Assembly: GCF_002252985.1 (NCBI RefSeq)
Contig: NZ_NHPJ01000093.1
Location: forward strand, 1-32,063
DNA from: Halorubrum halodurans
Lineage (GTDB): Archaea > Halobacteriota > Halobacteria > Halobacteriales > Haloferacaceae
DNA length: 32,063 bases
Reading direction: 5' to 3'
Shown: positions 24,070-31,298 of the stretch, piece after piece
How the letters are laid out: each line of letters opens with the position of its first letter
How positions within the stretch are numbered: position 1 is the first letter of the stretch
Notes under the pieces: generated by a model
What the model was told of the DNA's origin: nothing
Seen by the model: the letters and a program-made list of their open reading frames with translations, nothing else
Databases searched by the model: none
Translations under genes and position numbers: made by a program

Positions 24070-24903
24070 ATGACGCGTTCCGACTGGGGCGACTGGCTGC
24101 CGCGCGCGGTCGCGGAGGCCGACCCCGAGACGGTGTCGCTGTGGTACCTCGGCTGTAACGGCTTCGCGATCAAGGGTCGCGACGGGACGGTCCTCTGGAT
24201 CGACCCGTACGTGGGCACGGGCGACCCGCCGCGGACGGTCCGGATGATCCCGGTGCCGTTCGATCCCGAGGACGTCGACGTCGCGGACGCGGTGCTCGCC
24301 ACCCATGAACACACGGACCACGTCCACGGCCCCTCACAGGCCCCGATCCTCGCGAACACGGGGTGTGAGTTCCTCGCGCCGGACGACTCGCTGTCGGTCG
24401 CCCGCGAGGAGGAGGCCTGGACCGACGGGTGGGACGTCGACGACGACCAGTTCACCGCGGTCCGCGAGGGCGACGAGCTCCGGATCGGCGAGTTCACCGT
24501 CCACGTCGTCGAGACGCACGACGCGGACGCGACGCACCCCGTCGGCTACGTCATCGATCACCCGACCGGGACGGTGTTCCACGCCGGCGACAGCAAGCCC
24601 TCGCCGACGTTCCCGTCCCTGGCCGACGAGCACGACATCGACCTCGGGATCCTCGCGTTCGGGTCGGTCGGCACGATCCCCGACAAGGAGACCGGCGAGC
24701 CGGTCCGAACCAAGTGGTACAGCGACGAGAACGAGGCGATAGCGGCCGCACGCGACCTCGAACTCGATCGGCTCGTCCCGACTCACTGGGACATGTGGAA
24801 GGGGTTGACGGCCGATCCGACGGCGCTTCACGAGCACGCTCGAAGCTTCGAGTACCCGAAGCGGCTCGAGATCGTCGAGATCGGCGACCGGATCGAACTG
24901 TAG
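24070..24903 (+). CDS. MBL-fold metallo-hydrolase, UlaG-like
   Basis: A 277-residue metallo-beta-lactamase-fold protein. The metal motif H-x-H-x-D-H is present as HEHTDH at 79-84. Later ligands are probably in VETHDADA, in HAGDSKPSPTFP and in the terminal PTHWDMWKG. The opening VSLWYLGCNGFAIK and the lack of glyoxalase or RNase signatures point to the UlaG-like (L-ascorbate-6-phosphate lactonase) group, which also contains many uncharacterised lactonases and phosphodiesterases. No sugar-acid genes are nearby, so the substrate is unknown. It is cytoplasmic. Confidence 0.88.
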   Translation: MTRSDWGDWLPRAVAEADPETVSLWYLGCNGFAIKGRDGTVLWIDPYVGTGDPPRTVRMIPVPFDPEDVDVADAVLATHEHTDHVHGPSQAPILANTGCEFLAPDDSLSVAREEEAWTDGWDVDDDQFTAVREGDELRIGEFTVHVVETHDADATHPVGYVIDHPTGTVFHAGDSKPSPTFPSLADEHDIDLGILAFGSVGTIPDKETGEPVRTKWYSDENEAIAAARDLELDRLVPTHWDMWKGLTADPTALHEHARSFEYPKRLEIVEIGDRIEL

Positions 24904-24960
24904 GCGCTCCGTCTCCGCGCGACGAGATCGGTTATCACGCCTGAGAGGTCGCCCGTGGAA

Positions 24961-24966
24961 TTTAAG
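24961..24966 (+). promoter_or_regulatory. TATA box of the coiled-coil protein gene
   Basis: TTTAAG is centred 27 nt upstream of the ATG at 24990, a textbook spacing for a leaderless haloarchaeal transcript. Confidence 0.6.
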
Positions 24967-24989
24967 CCCTGGCTTGCGGAGGGTAGCGT

Positions 24990-26705
24990 ATGAACGAACG
25001 GACGGCCGAAGCGACGACGACCGTCGAGGAGGACGGCGTTCGCGTCGAGAAGTCCTTCACCGACGACGCGTTTCCGGTACCCGCAGTGATGTTCGCGATC
25101 GTCTCGCGACGGGAGAACGCGGTCAGGGTTCGGATCGTCGACCGGATTCCCGAGGAGTTCCCGATGGACCGGATCGGCTTCCACCCCGACTACGAGAGCG
25201 AGAACTGGACGGCCTACAAGGACCATCGGGTGGAGTTCGAGCGGGTCCTCGAGCCCGGCGAGTCCGTCGAGACGGTGTTCGGGATCCGCGACGACGACCC
25301 GGACCTGGAGGAGTTCCTCGGAACGCCGGTCATCGAACACGTCCCCGTCGGCGAGGAGATCGGCGACGTCCTCGGCGCCGGCGAGACCGACGCGGTTCGA
25401 GAGGTGCTTTCGGGGGACCGCGCGACGCTTCCGGGCATGGAGAATGCGCCCGCCGACGCGGAGAACGCGCCCGTCGACGCGGAGGACGCCCCGGACCGGA
25501 CGACGAGCACGGCCGAGGCCGACGAGACGGAGAAAGCGGACGAGGGGGAGACGGATCCGCTTCTCGACGACCCCGCGGTCGAAACGGACGCGGACGAACG
25601 CGAGGGATCGTCCGCGGACGACCGGGAACCCGACGAGGACGACGCGGCGGAGGGCGTCGAGGCCGGGCCGGAGCCGCGACCCGTCGCCGCCGAGACGGCG
25701 GCCGCGGTCACCCGGCGCGAGGACGCGTCGACGAGCGAGGCGGAACCCGACGATTCGGACGCGGAACCCGAAGGTCCGGGTGCGGAACCCGACACCGACG
25801 GAGTCCCGGCGTCCGCCGAGGGCGGGGTCGCGGCCGCGCTCGCCGAGGAGATCCGATCGGGACGCGTCGCCGAGGACGACATGGAGGTCCTGCGGTCGGA
25901 GCTCGACGTGGGCGTCCCGCGAAGCGTCGACGTCCGGATCAGCAGGCTCCAGTCGAGCGTCGCCGACATCGAGGCCTACGCCGACGCGCTCGCCGAGTTC
26001 ATCGACGAGGAGGGGACCGCGAGGGAGATCCTCGACGGCCTCGACGCCCGCGTGGACGACCTCGAAGCCACGGTCGACGACGTCGACACCCGGCTCGCGG
26101 CCGGCGAGCGGGCACACGGCGAACTCGCCGACGATGTCGAAGCAGTCGAGACGACGGTCGACGAAGTCGAAGCGTCCGTCGAGACGATCGAATCGACCGC
26201 CGACGAACTCTCCGACACCGTCGAGGCCGTCGAGGACGACGTGGCGGCCGTCCGCGAGGACGTCGACGAGGTCGAGGCGACGGTCGACGATCTCGACGAC
26301 ACCGTGTCGGCGGTTCAGGCGACCGCTCACGGACTCGAGGAGACGGTCGAGGGCGTCGCCGGCGACGTGACCGCGCTCGAGGCGGACCTCGCCGGACTCG
26401 ACGACGCGCTCGACGACGTCGACGACGACGTGGAGACGCTCTACGAGGAGGTCGACGACGCCGCGGCGGGGGTCGAGCGGACGGACGGCCGGATCGACGA
26501 CGTGGAGGAGCGGCTCGGACGCTTCGACGAGGAGTTCGACGACCTGTGGGACGACCTCGCGGAGGTCGACTCCCGGCTGACCGACATCGAGGGACGGATC
26601 GGGGACGACTTCGAGGACGTCGAGGCCGAGCTGGAGGCGATACAGGACCACCTCGAGGAGCTCGAAGCCTTCCGGAAGCGGCTCAACGAGGCGTTCGGCC
26701 CGTAG
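24990..26705 (+). CDS. Large acidic coiled-coil protein of unknown function
   Basis: A 571-residue protein in three parts. Residues 1-150 look folded, beta-rich and possibly sandwich-like (FAIVSRRENAVRVRIVDRIP, later RVEFERVLEPGESVETVFGI). Residues 150-290 are a low-complexity acidic linker with ENAPxDA repeats near the start. Residues about 310-565 are a long run of heptads alternating Val/Leu/Ile with Asp/Glu, for example VEAVETTVDEVEASVETIES, surely a coiled coil. No membrane segment, ATPase motif or signal peptide is seen, so it is not SMC or a chemoreceptor. I do not recognise the N-terminal domain. A filament, scaffold or spacer role is the simplest inference. The gene downstream is HisG-like, 48 bp away, with its own promoter. 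Confidence 0.82.
   Translation: MNERTAEATTTVEEDGVRVEKSFTDDAFPVPAVMFAIVSRRENAVRVRIVDRIPEEFPMDRIGFHPDYESENWTAYKDHRVEFERVLEPGESVETVFGIRDDDPDLEEFLGTPVIEHVPVGEEIGDVLGAGETDAVREVLSGDRATLPGMENAPADAENAPVDAEDAPDRTTSTAEADETEKADEGETDPLLDDPAVETDADEREGSSADDREPDEDDAAEGVEAGPEPRPVAAETAAAVTRREDASTSEAEPDDSDAEPEGPGAEPDTDGVPASAEGGVAAALAEEIRSGRVAEDDMEVLRSELDVGVPRSVDVRISRLQSSVADIEAYADALAEFIDEEGTAREILDGLDARVDDLEATVDDVDTRLAAGERAHGELADDVEAVETTVDEVEASVETIESTADELSDTVEAVEDDVAAVREDVDEVEATVDDLDDTVSAVQATAHGLEETVEGVAGDVTALEADLAGLDDALDDVDDDVETLYEEVDDAAAGVERTDGRIDDVEERLGRFDEEFDDLWDDLAEVDSRLTDIEGRIGDDFEDVEAELEAIQDHLEELEAFRKRLNEAFGP
25437..25491. repeat. Degenerate in-frame 21-bp repeats in the acidic linker
   Basis: Successive codons read ENAPADA, ENAPVDA and EDAPD, giving two full and one partial near-identical 21-bp units at the start of the disordered linker. 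Confidence 0.65.
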
Positions 26706-26725
26706 CCGGTCGAAAGCGCAACCCG

Positions 26726-26730
26726 TTTTA
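26726..26730 (+). promoter_or_regulatory. TATA box of the HisG-like gene
   Basis: GTTTTAG (26725-26731) is centred 26 nt before the ATG at 26754, indicating an independent leaderless transcript rather than simple read-through from the coiled-coil gene. Confidence 0.55.
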
Positions 26731-26753
26731 GCCACGGCGTCCCATCACGGACA

Positions 26754-27659
26754 ATGACGCACCCGCTCCCGGTGGCCGTTCCCCGAAAGGGCCGCCCGCT
26801 GGAGGCCGTCCTCGAGCGGATCGCCGACGCCGGGGGAACCGACGACCTCGACGCGCTCGCCGACCGAGTGAGTAACACGCTCCGCTACGAGAAGGCGGTG
26901 ACGAAGGGGTCGGTCGAGGCCGACGACGGACCGTACCGGCGGCTCGCGGAGTACTCCGACCCCGAGGAACCGACCAACCCGGAGTTCACGCTGCTCCGTG
27001 ACGACCGCGAGGGGAAGCCGCGCCGGATCGTCTTCGACGCCGCGACCGTCACCGTCGACGGCGTCGATCTCAAGCTCGTCGGGCGCGAGGAGCCGTTCCG
27101 GGCGCTTCGGACCCACGAGTTCGCGCTCGGGTTCGATTCGGCGGACCTCGTGTTGGAGGAGGTGGTCGGGATCCGGCCGACCGGGCTCGCCGGGCTCCAG
27201 GACGTCAACGATCGTATCGACCCGGTCGACACGGACGTTCGCGTGGTGAGCGGGCTCGGGGACACCGTCTACCACACGCTGATGGGCCGCCCCGAGGCGC
27301 TCGCGCCCGGCGAGGAGCTGGATCGGGCGTTCCTCGCGGAGTACGAGGGGCCGCTGTGTATCTCCCCGCGGTACGAGCGGCTCGTCACCGCCGTGTTGGG
27401 GACCGACACGCTCGAAAACGTCGAGTTCGTCTATCCGGGTCCCGAACGCTCCGAGGAGGCGGCCATCGCGGACGCGGGGATGGGCGTGTATCTCACCGTC
27501 ACCGGATCGACGGCGCGGGACCACGGCCTCGTGTTGGGCGAACACCTGTTCCCGAGCGAGACCGTCGTGATGCGTAACACCGCCGAGGACCACCCCGACC
27601 TGAAGCGCGCGCTCGCCCTGTTCGACGGACTGAGCGCCGAGTCGGAGCTCGCGGTCTGA
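26754..27659 (+). CDS. HisG-like (ATP phosphoribosyltransferase-fold) protein
   Basis: A 301-residue protein whose opening LPVAVPRKGRPLEAVLERI resembles the HisG start (IAVPNKGRL). The segment AGMGVYLTVTGSTARDHGLV with following ETVVMRN resembles the HisG phosphate-binding region (DLV-TGSTLRANGL ... LIAN). Between them the sequence diverges, and its length is near that of long-form HisG. Haloarchaea have a recognisable canonical HisG, so this looks like a paralogue, perhaps binding ATP or a phosphoribosyl ligand. No other histidine gene is in the window. The activity is unproven and the fold call is moderate. Confidence 0.65.
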   Translation: MTHPLPVAVPRKGRPLEAVLERIADAGGTDDLDALADRVSNTLRYEKAVTKGSVEADDGPYRRLAEYSDPEEPTNPEFTLLRDDREGKPRRIVFDAATVTVDGVDLKLVGREEPFRALRTHEFALGFDSADLVLEEVVGIRPTGLAGLQDVNDRIDPVDTDVRVVSGLGDTVYHTLMGRPEALAPGEELDRAFLAEYEGPLCISPRYERLVTAVLGTDTLENVEFVYPGPERSEEAAIADAGMGVYLTVTGSTARDHGLVLGEHLFPSETVVMRNTAEDHPDLKRALALFDGLSAESELAV

Positions 27660-27682
27660 TCCGGGACCGACGCCCCTACTCT

Positions 27683-27704
27683 CTATCGCGACATACGATA
27701 TACG
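27683..27704. promoter_or_regulatory. Intergenic motif copy B (TATCGCGACATACGATATAC type)
   Basis: TATCGCGACATACGATATAC, within 27683-27704, lies 25 bp after the HisG-like stop. It shares GCGACATACGAT exactly with copy A at 23969-23980. Confidence 0.55.
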
Positions 27705-28160
27705 CGAGCGCGTTCGGACGCCCGTCGAAGCGCCCCCACGCGGCGGACGAGCGAGATACTCCCGACCGTTCGCGAGGTCTTCCACCCCCAATCGGCACGC
27801 GTTCGTCACGAAGCGGAGACCGGAGCGTGGAAGGGATCGGAACACTCCAACACGTGACCGTCGAGCCGAGGAAGCCGGGTGACACGAGCGCACGGGTCGT
27901 CGCGTGATGGACGCGCTCCGCCCTTCTCGCCTCGAGGACGGAACCGTCCCCAGGAGGGGTGTGCGATCGGTTCGAACCGGTCCGACTCGACGACCCGGTC
28001 GTCGTCTCGACGGCCGACCGGGCTCGTACGAACGGTTTCGATCGGAACGCCCTGGCTTGGAGTTATCCCGATTCGTGTACCCACGAACGAGATCTGAATA
28101 GCTCGGTTTGTGGGACTATATTTGATTTATCCAGTATTGTAGTGCTGTATCCGGCTCCAA

Positions 28161-28172
28161 ATGTGGCCACAT
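28161..28172. other. 12-bp perfect palindrome ATGTGGCCACAT
   Basis: The self-complementary sequence lies in the AT-rich tract 73 bp before the RHH/recombinase operon. It could be an operator for the RHH protein or the crossover core for the recombinase. Confidence 0.6.
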
Positions 28173-28215
28173 AACTCAGTATAAGTGACCTTATCCGTAA
28201 TTCTGGGATAGATTC

Positions 28216-28224
28216 AAGGAGGTG
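28216..28224 (+). promoter_or_regulatory. Strong Shine-Dalgarno-like AAGGAGGTG with long spacing
   Basis: A near-perfect anti-16S match lies 20 nt before the ATG at 28245, too far for standard initiation. G-rich sequence fills the gap. No nearer ATG or GTG in the same frame is evident, so either the spacing is real or initiation is otherwise directed. Confidence 0.45.
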
Positions 28225-28244
28225 GGGGGAGAGGGGGCACACGA

Positions 28245-28625
28245 ATGAGCGACGACCGCCGATCGGTGAAGACGTACGTCCCGGCCGATCAGAAGACGCG
28301 CTGGCAGCGACACGCCGACGAGCTCGGGATGTCACAGAGCGAGTTCGTCAGGACGATGGTACAGGCCGGCAGACGAGGGTTCACGCTCCCGGAGGAGAGT
28401 ACCCCCGAGGAGACCGGTTCGTCGGGGTCCGACCCTGGGGGTCACGACCTCGAAAGCCGGATCGAATCGGCTATCGCCGAGGGCCACTCGTCGTGGGACG
28501 ATATCGTCGACGCCGTGTTCGACGACTTCGAGGACCGGCTGGAGGAGACGTTGGACTCGCTTCAGGAACGGGATCGCGTTCGGTACAGCGGGCGCGAGGG
28601 AGGGTACACGCTCGTCGATGAGTAG
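28245..28625 (+). CDS. RHH-like DUF5805-type protein preceding a recombinase
   Basis: A 126-residue protein. Residues 5-45 (VKTYVPADQKTRWQRHADEL, then GMSQSEFVRTMVQAGRRGF) look like a ribbon-helix-helix DNA-binding module. An acidic linker and a C-terminal winged-helix-like segment (WDDIVDAVFDDFEDRLEETL ... LQERDRVRYSGREGGY) follow. In haloarchaea this family typically precedes a XerC/D-like integrase, as here. The eight-base overlap with the next gene implies coupled translation. It may regulate, or direct, the recombinase. Confidence 0.82.
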   Translation: MSDDRRSVKTYVPADQKTRWQRHADELGMSQSEFVRTMVQAGRRGFTLPEESTPEETGSSGSDPGGHDLESRIESAIAEGHSSWDDIVDAVFDDFEDRLEETLDSLQERDRVRYSGREGGYTLVDE

Positions 28626-29652
28626 CACGGAGGCGACGGAAGACGTCGAGGACCCGGTCGAGTACTTCCTCGAGGACCTGCGGTACCACGGGAAGACGGA
28701 GCGAACGAGGGAGTCCTACGGGCGCGTTCTCAGACGGTTCGAGGCGTTTCTCGACGAGGAGACCGTCCCGTCGACGGCGACGCATCGCGACTGTATGGCG
28801 TTCGTCCACTCGCTGCGCGGGGACGTCACGGAGAGCACGGTCGCGACGTACGCGGCGTACCTCCACCGGTTTTACGGGTACATGACCGAGGTCGGGGCCT
28901 TCGACGGGAATCCGATGACCCTCGTGATGGAGGAGATGGACGAGACGATAGACAAGGACCCCGCCCGCCGGGACGTCCCGATCCCGCGGATGCGGTCGTT
29001 CGTGGCCGGGATCACCCATCCGCTCCACCGCGCGCTCGTCTGTACGCTGTTGAAGACGGGCATGCGGGTGGGAGAGCTGTGTAACCTCGACCTCCGTGAC
29101 CTCTCGATGTCGGATCCGGAACTCGAGGCGGCGTACTCGCTTGGCACGCGCCCCGCGCTCGCGGATCGGCCGAACTCGCTGTACGTGACCCCCGACGCGG
29201 CGGTGGGCGAGGAGCTGAACGGCGAGGTCCGGACGGCTTCCAACAAGCGCAAACGCGAGACGGTGATACCCGTCGACGACGAGCTCCGGACGGCGCTGAA
29301 ACGCTGGCTCGCGATACGGCCCGACGCCCCCTCCCCGGCCGAACCCCTCTTCGTCGGCACGTCGGAGGGCTGGGGCGAGCGGCTCGACCCGCAGGCCGTA
29401 CGACACGTCGTCGAGCGGTACGCGCGCGAGGCGGGCTGGTACCGGACCGGCGGCGGGGCCGGCGAGAACGTCACGCCCCATTTCTTCAGACACTTCTTCA
29501 CGACGCACCTCCGGGACCGAACCGGCGATCGGGGCGTCGTGAAGTACCTCCGGGGAGACGTCGCGGACGACGTGATCGACACCTACACGCACAACTGGGG
29601 GGATCGGGTCCGGGAGATCTACGAGGCGAACGTGTTCCGACTGTTCGAGTGA
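28618..29652 (+). CDS. Tyrosine recombinase, haloarchaeal XerC/D-like
   Basis: A 344-residue tyrosine recombinase. An N-terminal SAM-like core-binding domain (about 12-105, e.g. KTERTRESYGRVLRRFEAFL) precedes the catalytic domain. Catalytic residues are Arg150 (TGMRVGEL), a lysine in NKRKRE (209-214), His288/Arg291 (HFFR) and Tyr323 (DTYTH). The position of the usual second histidine (LGH) is Asp314 in YLRGDV, exactly nine residues before the tyrosine. It cuts and rejoins DNA through a 3'-phosphotyrosine. Gene coupling to the RHH protein and the lack of other mobile-element genes suggest a resident chromosomal recombinase rather than a recent provirus integrase, although a relic of an element cannot be excluded. 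Confidence 0.88.
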   Translation: MSSTEATEDVEDPVEYFLEDLRYHGKTERTRESYGRVLRRFEAFLDEETVPSTATHRDCMAFVHSLRGDVTESTVATYAAYLHRFYGYMTEVGAFDGNPMTLVMEEMDETIDKDPARRDVPIPRMRSFVAGITHPLHRALVCTLLKTGMRVGELCNLDLRDLSMSDPELEAAYSLGTRPALADRPNSLYVTPDAAVGEELNGEVRTASNKRKRETVIPVDDELRTALKRWLAIRPDAPSPAEPLFVGTSEGWGERLDPQAVRHVVERYAREAGWYRTGGGAGENVTPHFFRHFFTTHLRDRTGDRGVVKYLRGDVADDVIDTYTHNWGDRVREIYEANVFRLFE

Positions 29653-29720
29653 GACGGATCGCGCGGCGATCCCGTTTCGTGTCGCATTCGATGCGACGGA
29701 ATATCGTCGCGTCTCGATCA

Positions 29721-29750
29721 CGTAAACTGTATATCGCAATATAAATTTTC
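29721..29750. promoter_or_regulatory. Intergenic motif copy C (TATATCGCAATATA palindromic core)
   Basis: CGTAAACTGTATATCGCAAT followed by ATAAATTTTC. The core TATATCGCAATATA (29730-29743) is a palindrome with one mismatched pair. Read on the minus strand it aligns with copy A: AATTTATATTGCGATATAC versus AATTTTATATTGCGACATAC. Confidence 0.55.
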
Positions 29751-29834
29751 GTCCCCGCCGGCCGACGGTCGGCACGGTTCGAGGCGGCCCCACCAACGAC
29801 GTTCCGGCGGTCTCCGCGGCGGCCCGACGGAACC

Positions 29835-29840
29835 GATAAC
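29835..29840 (+). promoter_or_regulatory. TATA-like element of the MFS transporter gene
   Basis: GATAAC is centred 27 nt before the ATG at 29865, compatible with leaderless transcription. Confidence 0.4.
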
Positions 29841-29864
29841 AAGGGACGCTCTCGATACGGGGAC

Positions 29865-31229
29865 ATGGACCGGGGACGAGCCGCGACCGACAGGGACGAC
29901 TCGGGACCGCTGGACGCGTTTCGGCGGTTCTTCGCGCTCGAACGGGACGTGTTGGTGTTGTCGCTCGCGATGTTCGCGTTCAGCCTCGGCTTCCAGATGA
30001 CCAACCGGTTCCTCCCGGAGTACATGGTCGCGCTGGGGGCGTCCGGGTTCGTGGTCGGGCTCTTCGGCACCGTCGGAAACGTCGTCTCGGCGGTGTTCCC
30101 CTACCCCGGCGGCGCGATCTCGGACCGGATCGGGTCGCGGTACGCGCTCACGCTGTTCGGGCTGGTGTCGACGCTCGGGTTCGCCGTCTGGCTGGTCGCG
30201 CCGTCCCTCGGCACGGTCACCGTCGGCGGCGTCGCGATCCAGCCGTGGATCTGGATCTTCGTCGGCCTGCTGTTCGCGCAGGCCTGGAAGTCGTTCGGGC
30301 TCGGCGCCACGTTCGCGGTCGTGAAACAGGCGACCGACCCGTCGCGGCTGGCGGCGGGCTTCGCCAGCACCGAGACGTTCCGCCGGACCGCGTTCCTCGT
30401 CGGGCCGGTTCTCGCGGCCGTGCTGATCGGCTTTCACCCGACGTTCACGGTGAGCTTCCGGTACGTCCTCGCCGTCGCCGTCGTCTTCGGAGTCGTGGGG
30501 ACCGCCGCCCAACACGTCCTCTACGACGCTTCCGGGGACTCCATCGGCGGCTCGATCGGGGGGATAGACCGGATCGGACGCGACGTACGCGAGATGCCGG
30601 AGCCGCTGCGGCCGCTCCTGGTCGGCGACACGCTCGTCCGTTTCGCGAACGGGATGGTGTACGTCTTCTTCGTGCTGGTGATCACGCAGTTCTACGAGGT
30701 CGGGTTCGAGACGACCGTCGCGCTGGCCGGGAGTTCCTACGGCGTCGACCTCTCTCCGGCGGCCTTCTTCGGCTACCTGCTCGGCGTCGAGATGCTGGTC
30801 GCGCTGCTCTCGATGGCGCCCGCCGCCAAGGCCGCGGAACGAGTCGGGCTCAAGCCGGTCGTCGGACTGGGGTTCGCGGTGTACGCCCTCTTCCCGATCG
30901 TGCTCGTCGGCGTTCCGGAGCTGCTCGCGTCGGTGCTCCCGCTCCCGTGGACGTTGGTGCTCGTCTTCGCGTTCTCCGGGCTCCGCTTCGCGGGCCTTCC
31001 GTCCCACAAGGCGCTGATCGTCGGCCCCGCCGAGCGTGGCGGCGGCGGACGCGTCACCGGGACGTACTACCTGCTTCGGAACACCGTCGTGATCCCGAGC
31101 GCCGCGCTCGGCGGCGTCCTCTGGGAGTTCGCCAGCCCCGAGGTCGCGTTCACGGTCGCGGCGGCGATCGGCGTCGTCGGCACCGGATACTTCCTGGTCT
31201 TCGGCGAGGAGTTCGAGGCGTACCGCTGA
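29865..31229 (+). CDS. Major facilitator superfamily transporter
   Basis: A 454-residue integral membrane protein with about 12 hydrophobic segments and a polar 25-residue N-terminal tail. The loop 2-3 region reads YPGGAISDRIGSRYALTLFG, the typical MFS motif (G-x-x-x-D-R-x-G-R-R-like). A cytoplasmic central loop with IGGIDRIGRDVREMPEPLRP separates the two six-helix halves. A proton-coupled efflux or uptake carrier is likely; the substrate is not predictable. The two neighbours have their own promoters, so it is probably monocistronic. Confidence 0.88.
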   Translation: MDRGRAATDRDDSGPLDAFRRFFALERDVLVLSLAMFAFSLGFQMTNRFLPEYMVALGASGFVVGLFGTVGNVVSAVFPYPGGAISDRIGSRYALTLFGLVSTLGFAVWLVAPSLGTVTVGGVAIQPWIWIFVGLLFAQAWKSFGLGATFAVVKQATDPSRLAAGFASTETFRRTAFLVGPVLAAVLIGFHPTFTVSFRYVLAVAVVFGVVGTAAQHVLYDASGDSIGGSIGGIDRIGRDVREMPEPLRPLLVGDTLVRFANGMVYVFFVLVITQFYEVGFETTVALAGSSYGVDLSPAAFFGYLLGVEMLVALLSMAPAAKAAERVGLKPVVGLGFAVYALFPIVLVGVPELLASVLPLPWTLVLVFAFSGLRFAGLPSHKALIVGPAERGGGGRVTGTYYLLRNTVVIPSAALGGVLWEFASPEVAFTVAAAIGVVGTGYFLVFGEEFEAYR

Positions 31230-31268
31230 CCGAACGCACCGCACCTGCCGCGCCGCACCCGCCGACCG

Positions 31269-31274
31269 TTTAAG
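31269..31274 (+). promoter_or_regulatory. TATA box of the SRAP gene
   Basis: TTTAAG is centred 27-28 nt before the ATG at 31299, consistent with a leaderless transcript. Confidence 0.6.
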
Positions 31275-31298
31275 TCAGCGCGAGCCGAACGGGAACCG

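Larger units (their letters stand above)
27660..28244. other. 585-bp non-coding region before the recombinase operon
   Basis: No convincing gene is seen. The left part holds a copy of the intergenic motif at 27683-27704. The middle is ordinary GC-rich DNA with only Arg-rich frames, except one weak acidic frame (27959-28174). The right part, about 28085-28215, is strikingly AT-rich. It contains a 12-bp perfect palindrome (28161-28172) and ATAAG-tgac-CTTAT (28181-28194), and probably holds the promoter and perhaps a recombination site. Confidence 0.6.

Noticed and set aside
24828..26735. A 635-codon open frame opposite the coiled-coil gene
   Set aside because: It mirrors the repetitive Asp/Val codons of the coiled coil, giving a repetitive Val/Arg/Asp product with no start signal or motif.
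27959..28174. A 71-codon GTG-initiated frame of nearly normal haloarchaeal composition
   Set aside because: It lacks a promoter, conserved-looking motifs and a credible start, and its last third runs through the AT-rich tract. It could be a gene remnant, but nothing in the sequence supports it.
28245..29652. Provirus or integrative element anchored by the tyrosine recombinase
   Set aside because: No tRNA gene, direct-repeat attachment pair, capsid, replication or conjugation genes are nearby, and codon use of the neighbours is uniform. The RHH/recombinase pair looks like a resident haloarchaeal unit.
29718..31244. A 508-codon open frame opposite the MFS transporter
   Set aside because: The product is a hydrophilic Arg/Asp/Glu/His-rich string with no fold signals, while the plus strand encodes a clear 12-helix membrane protein.
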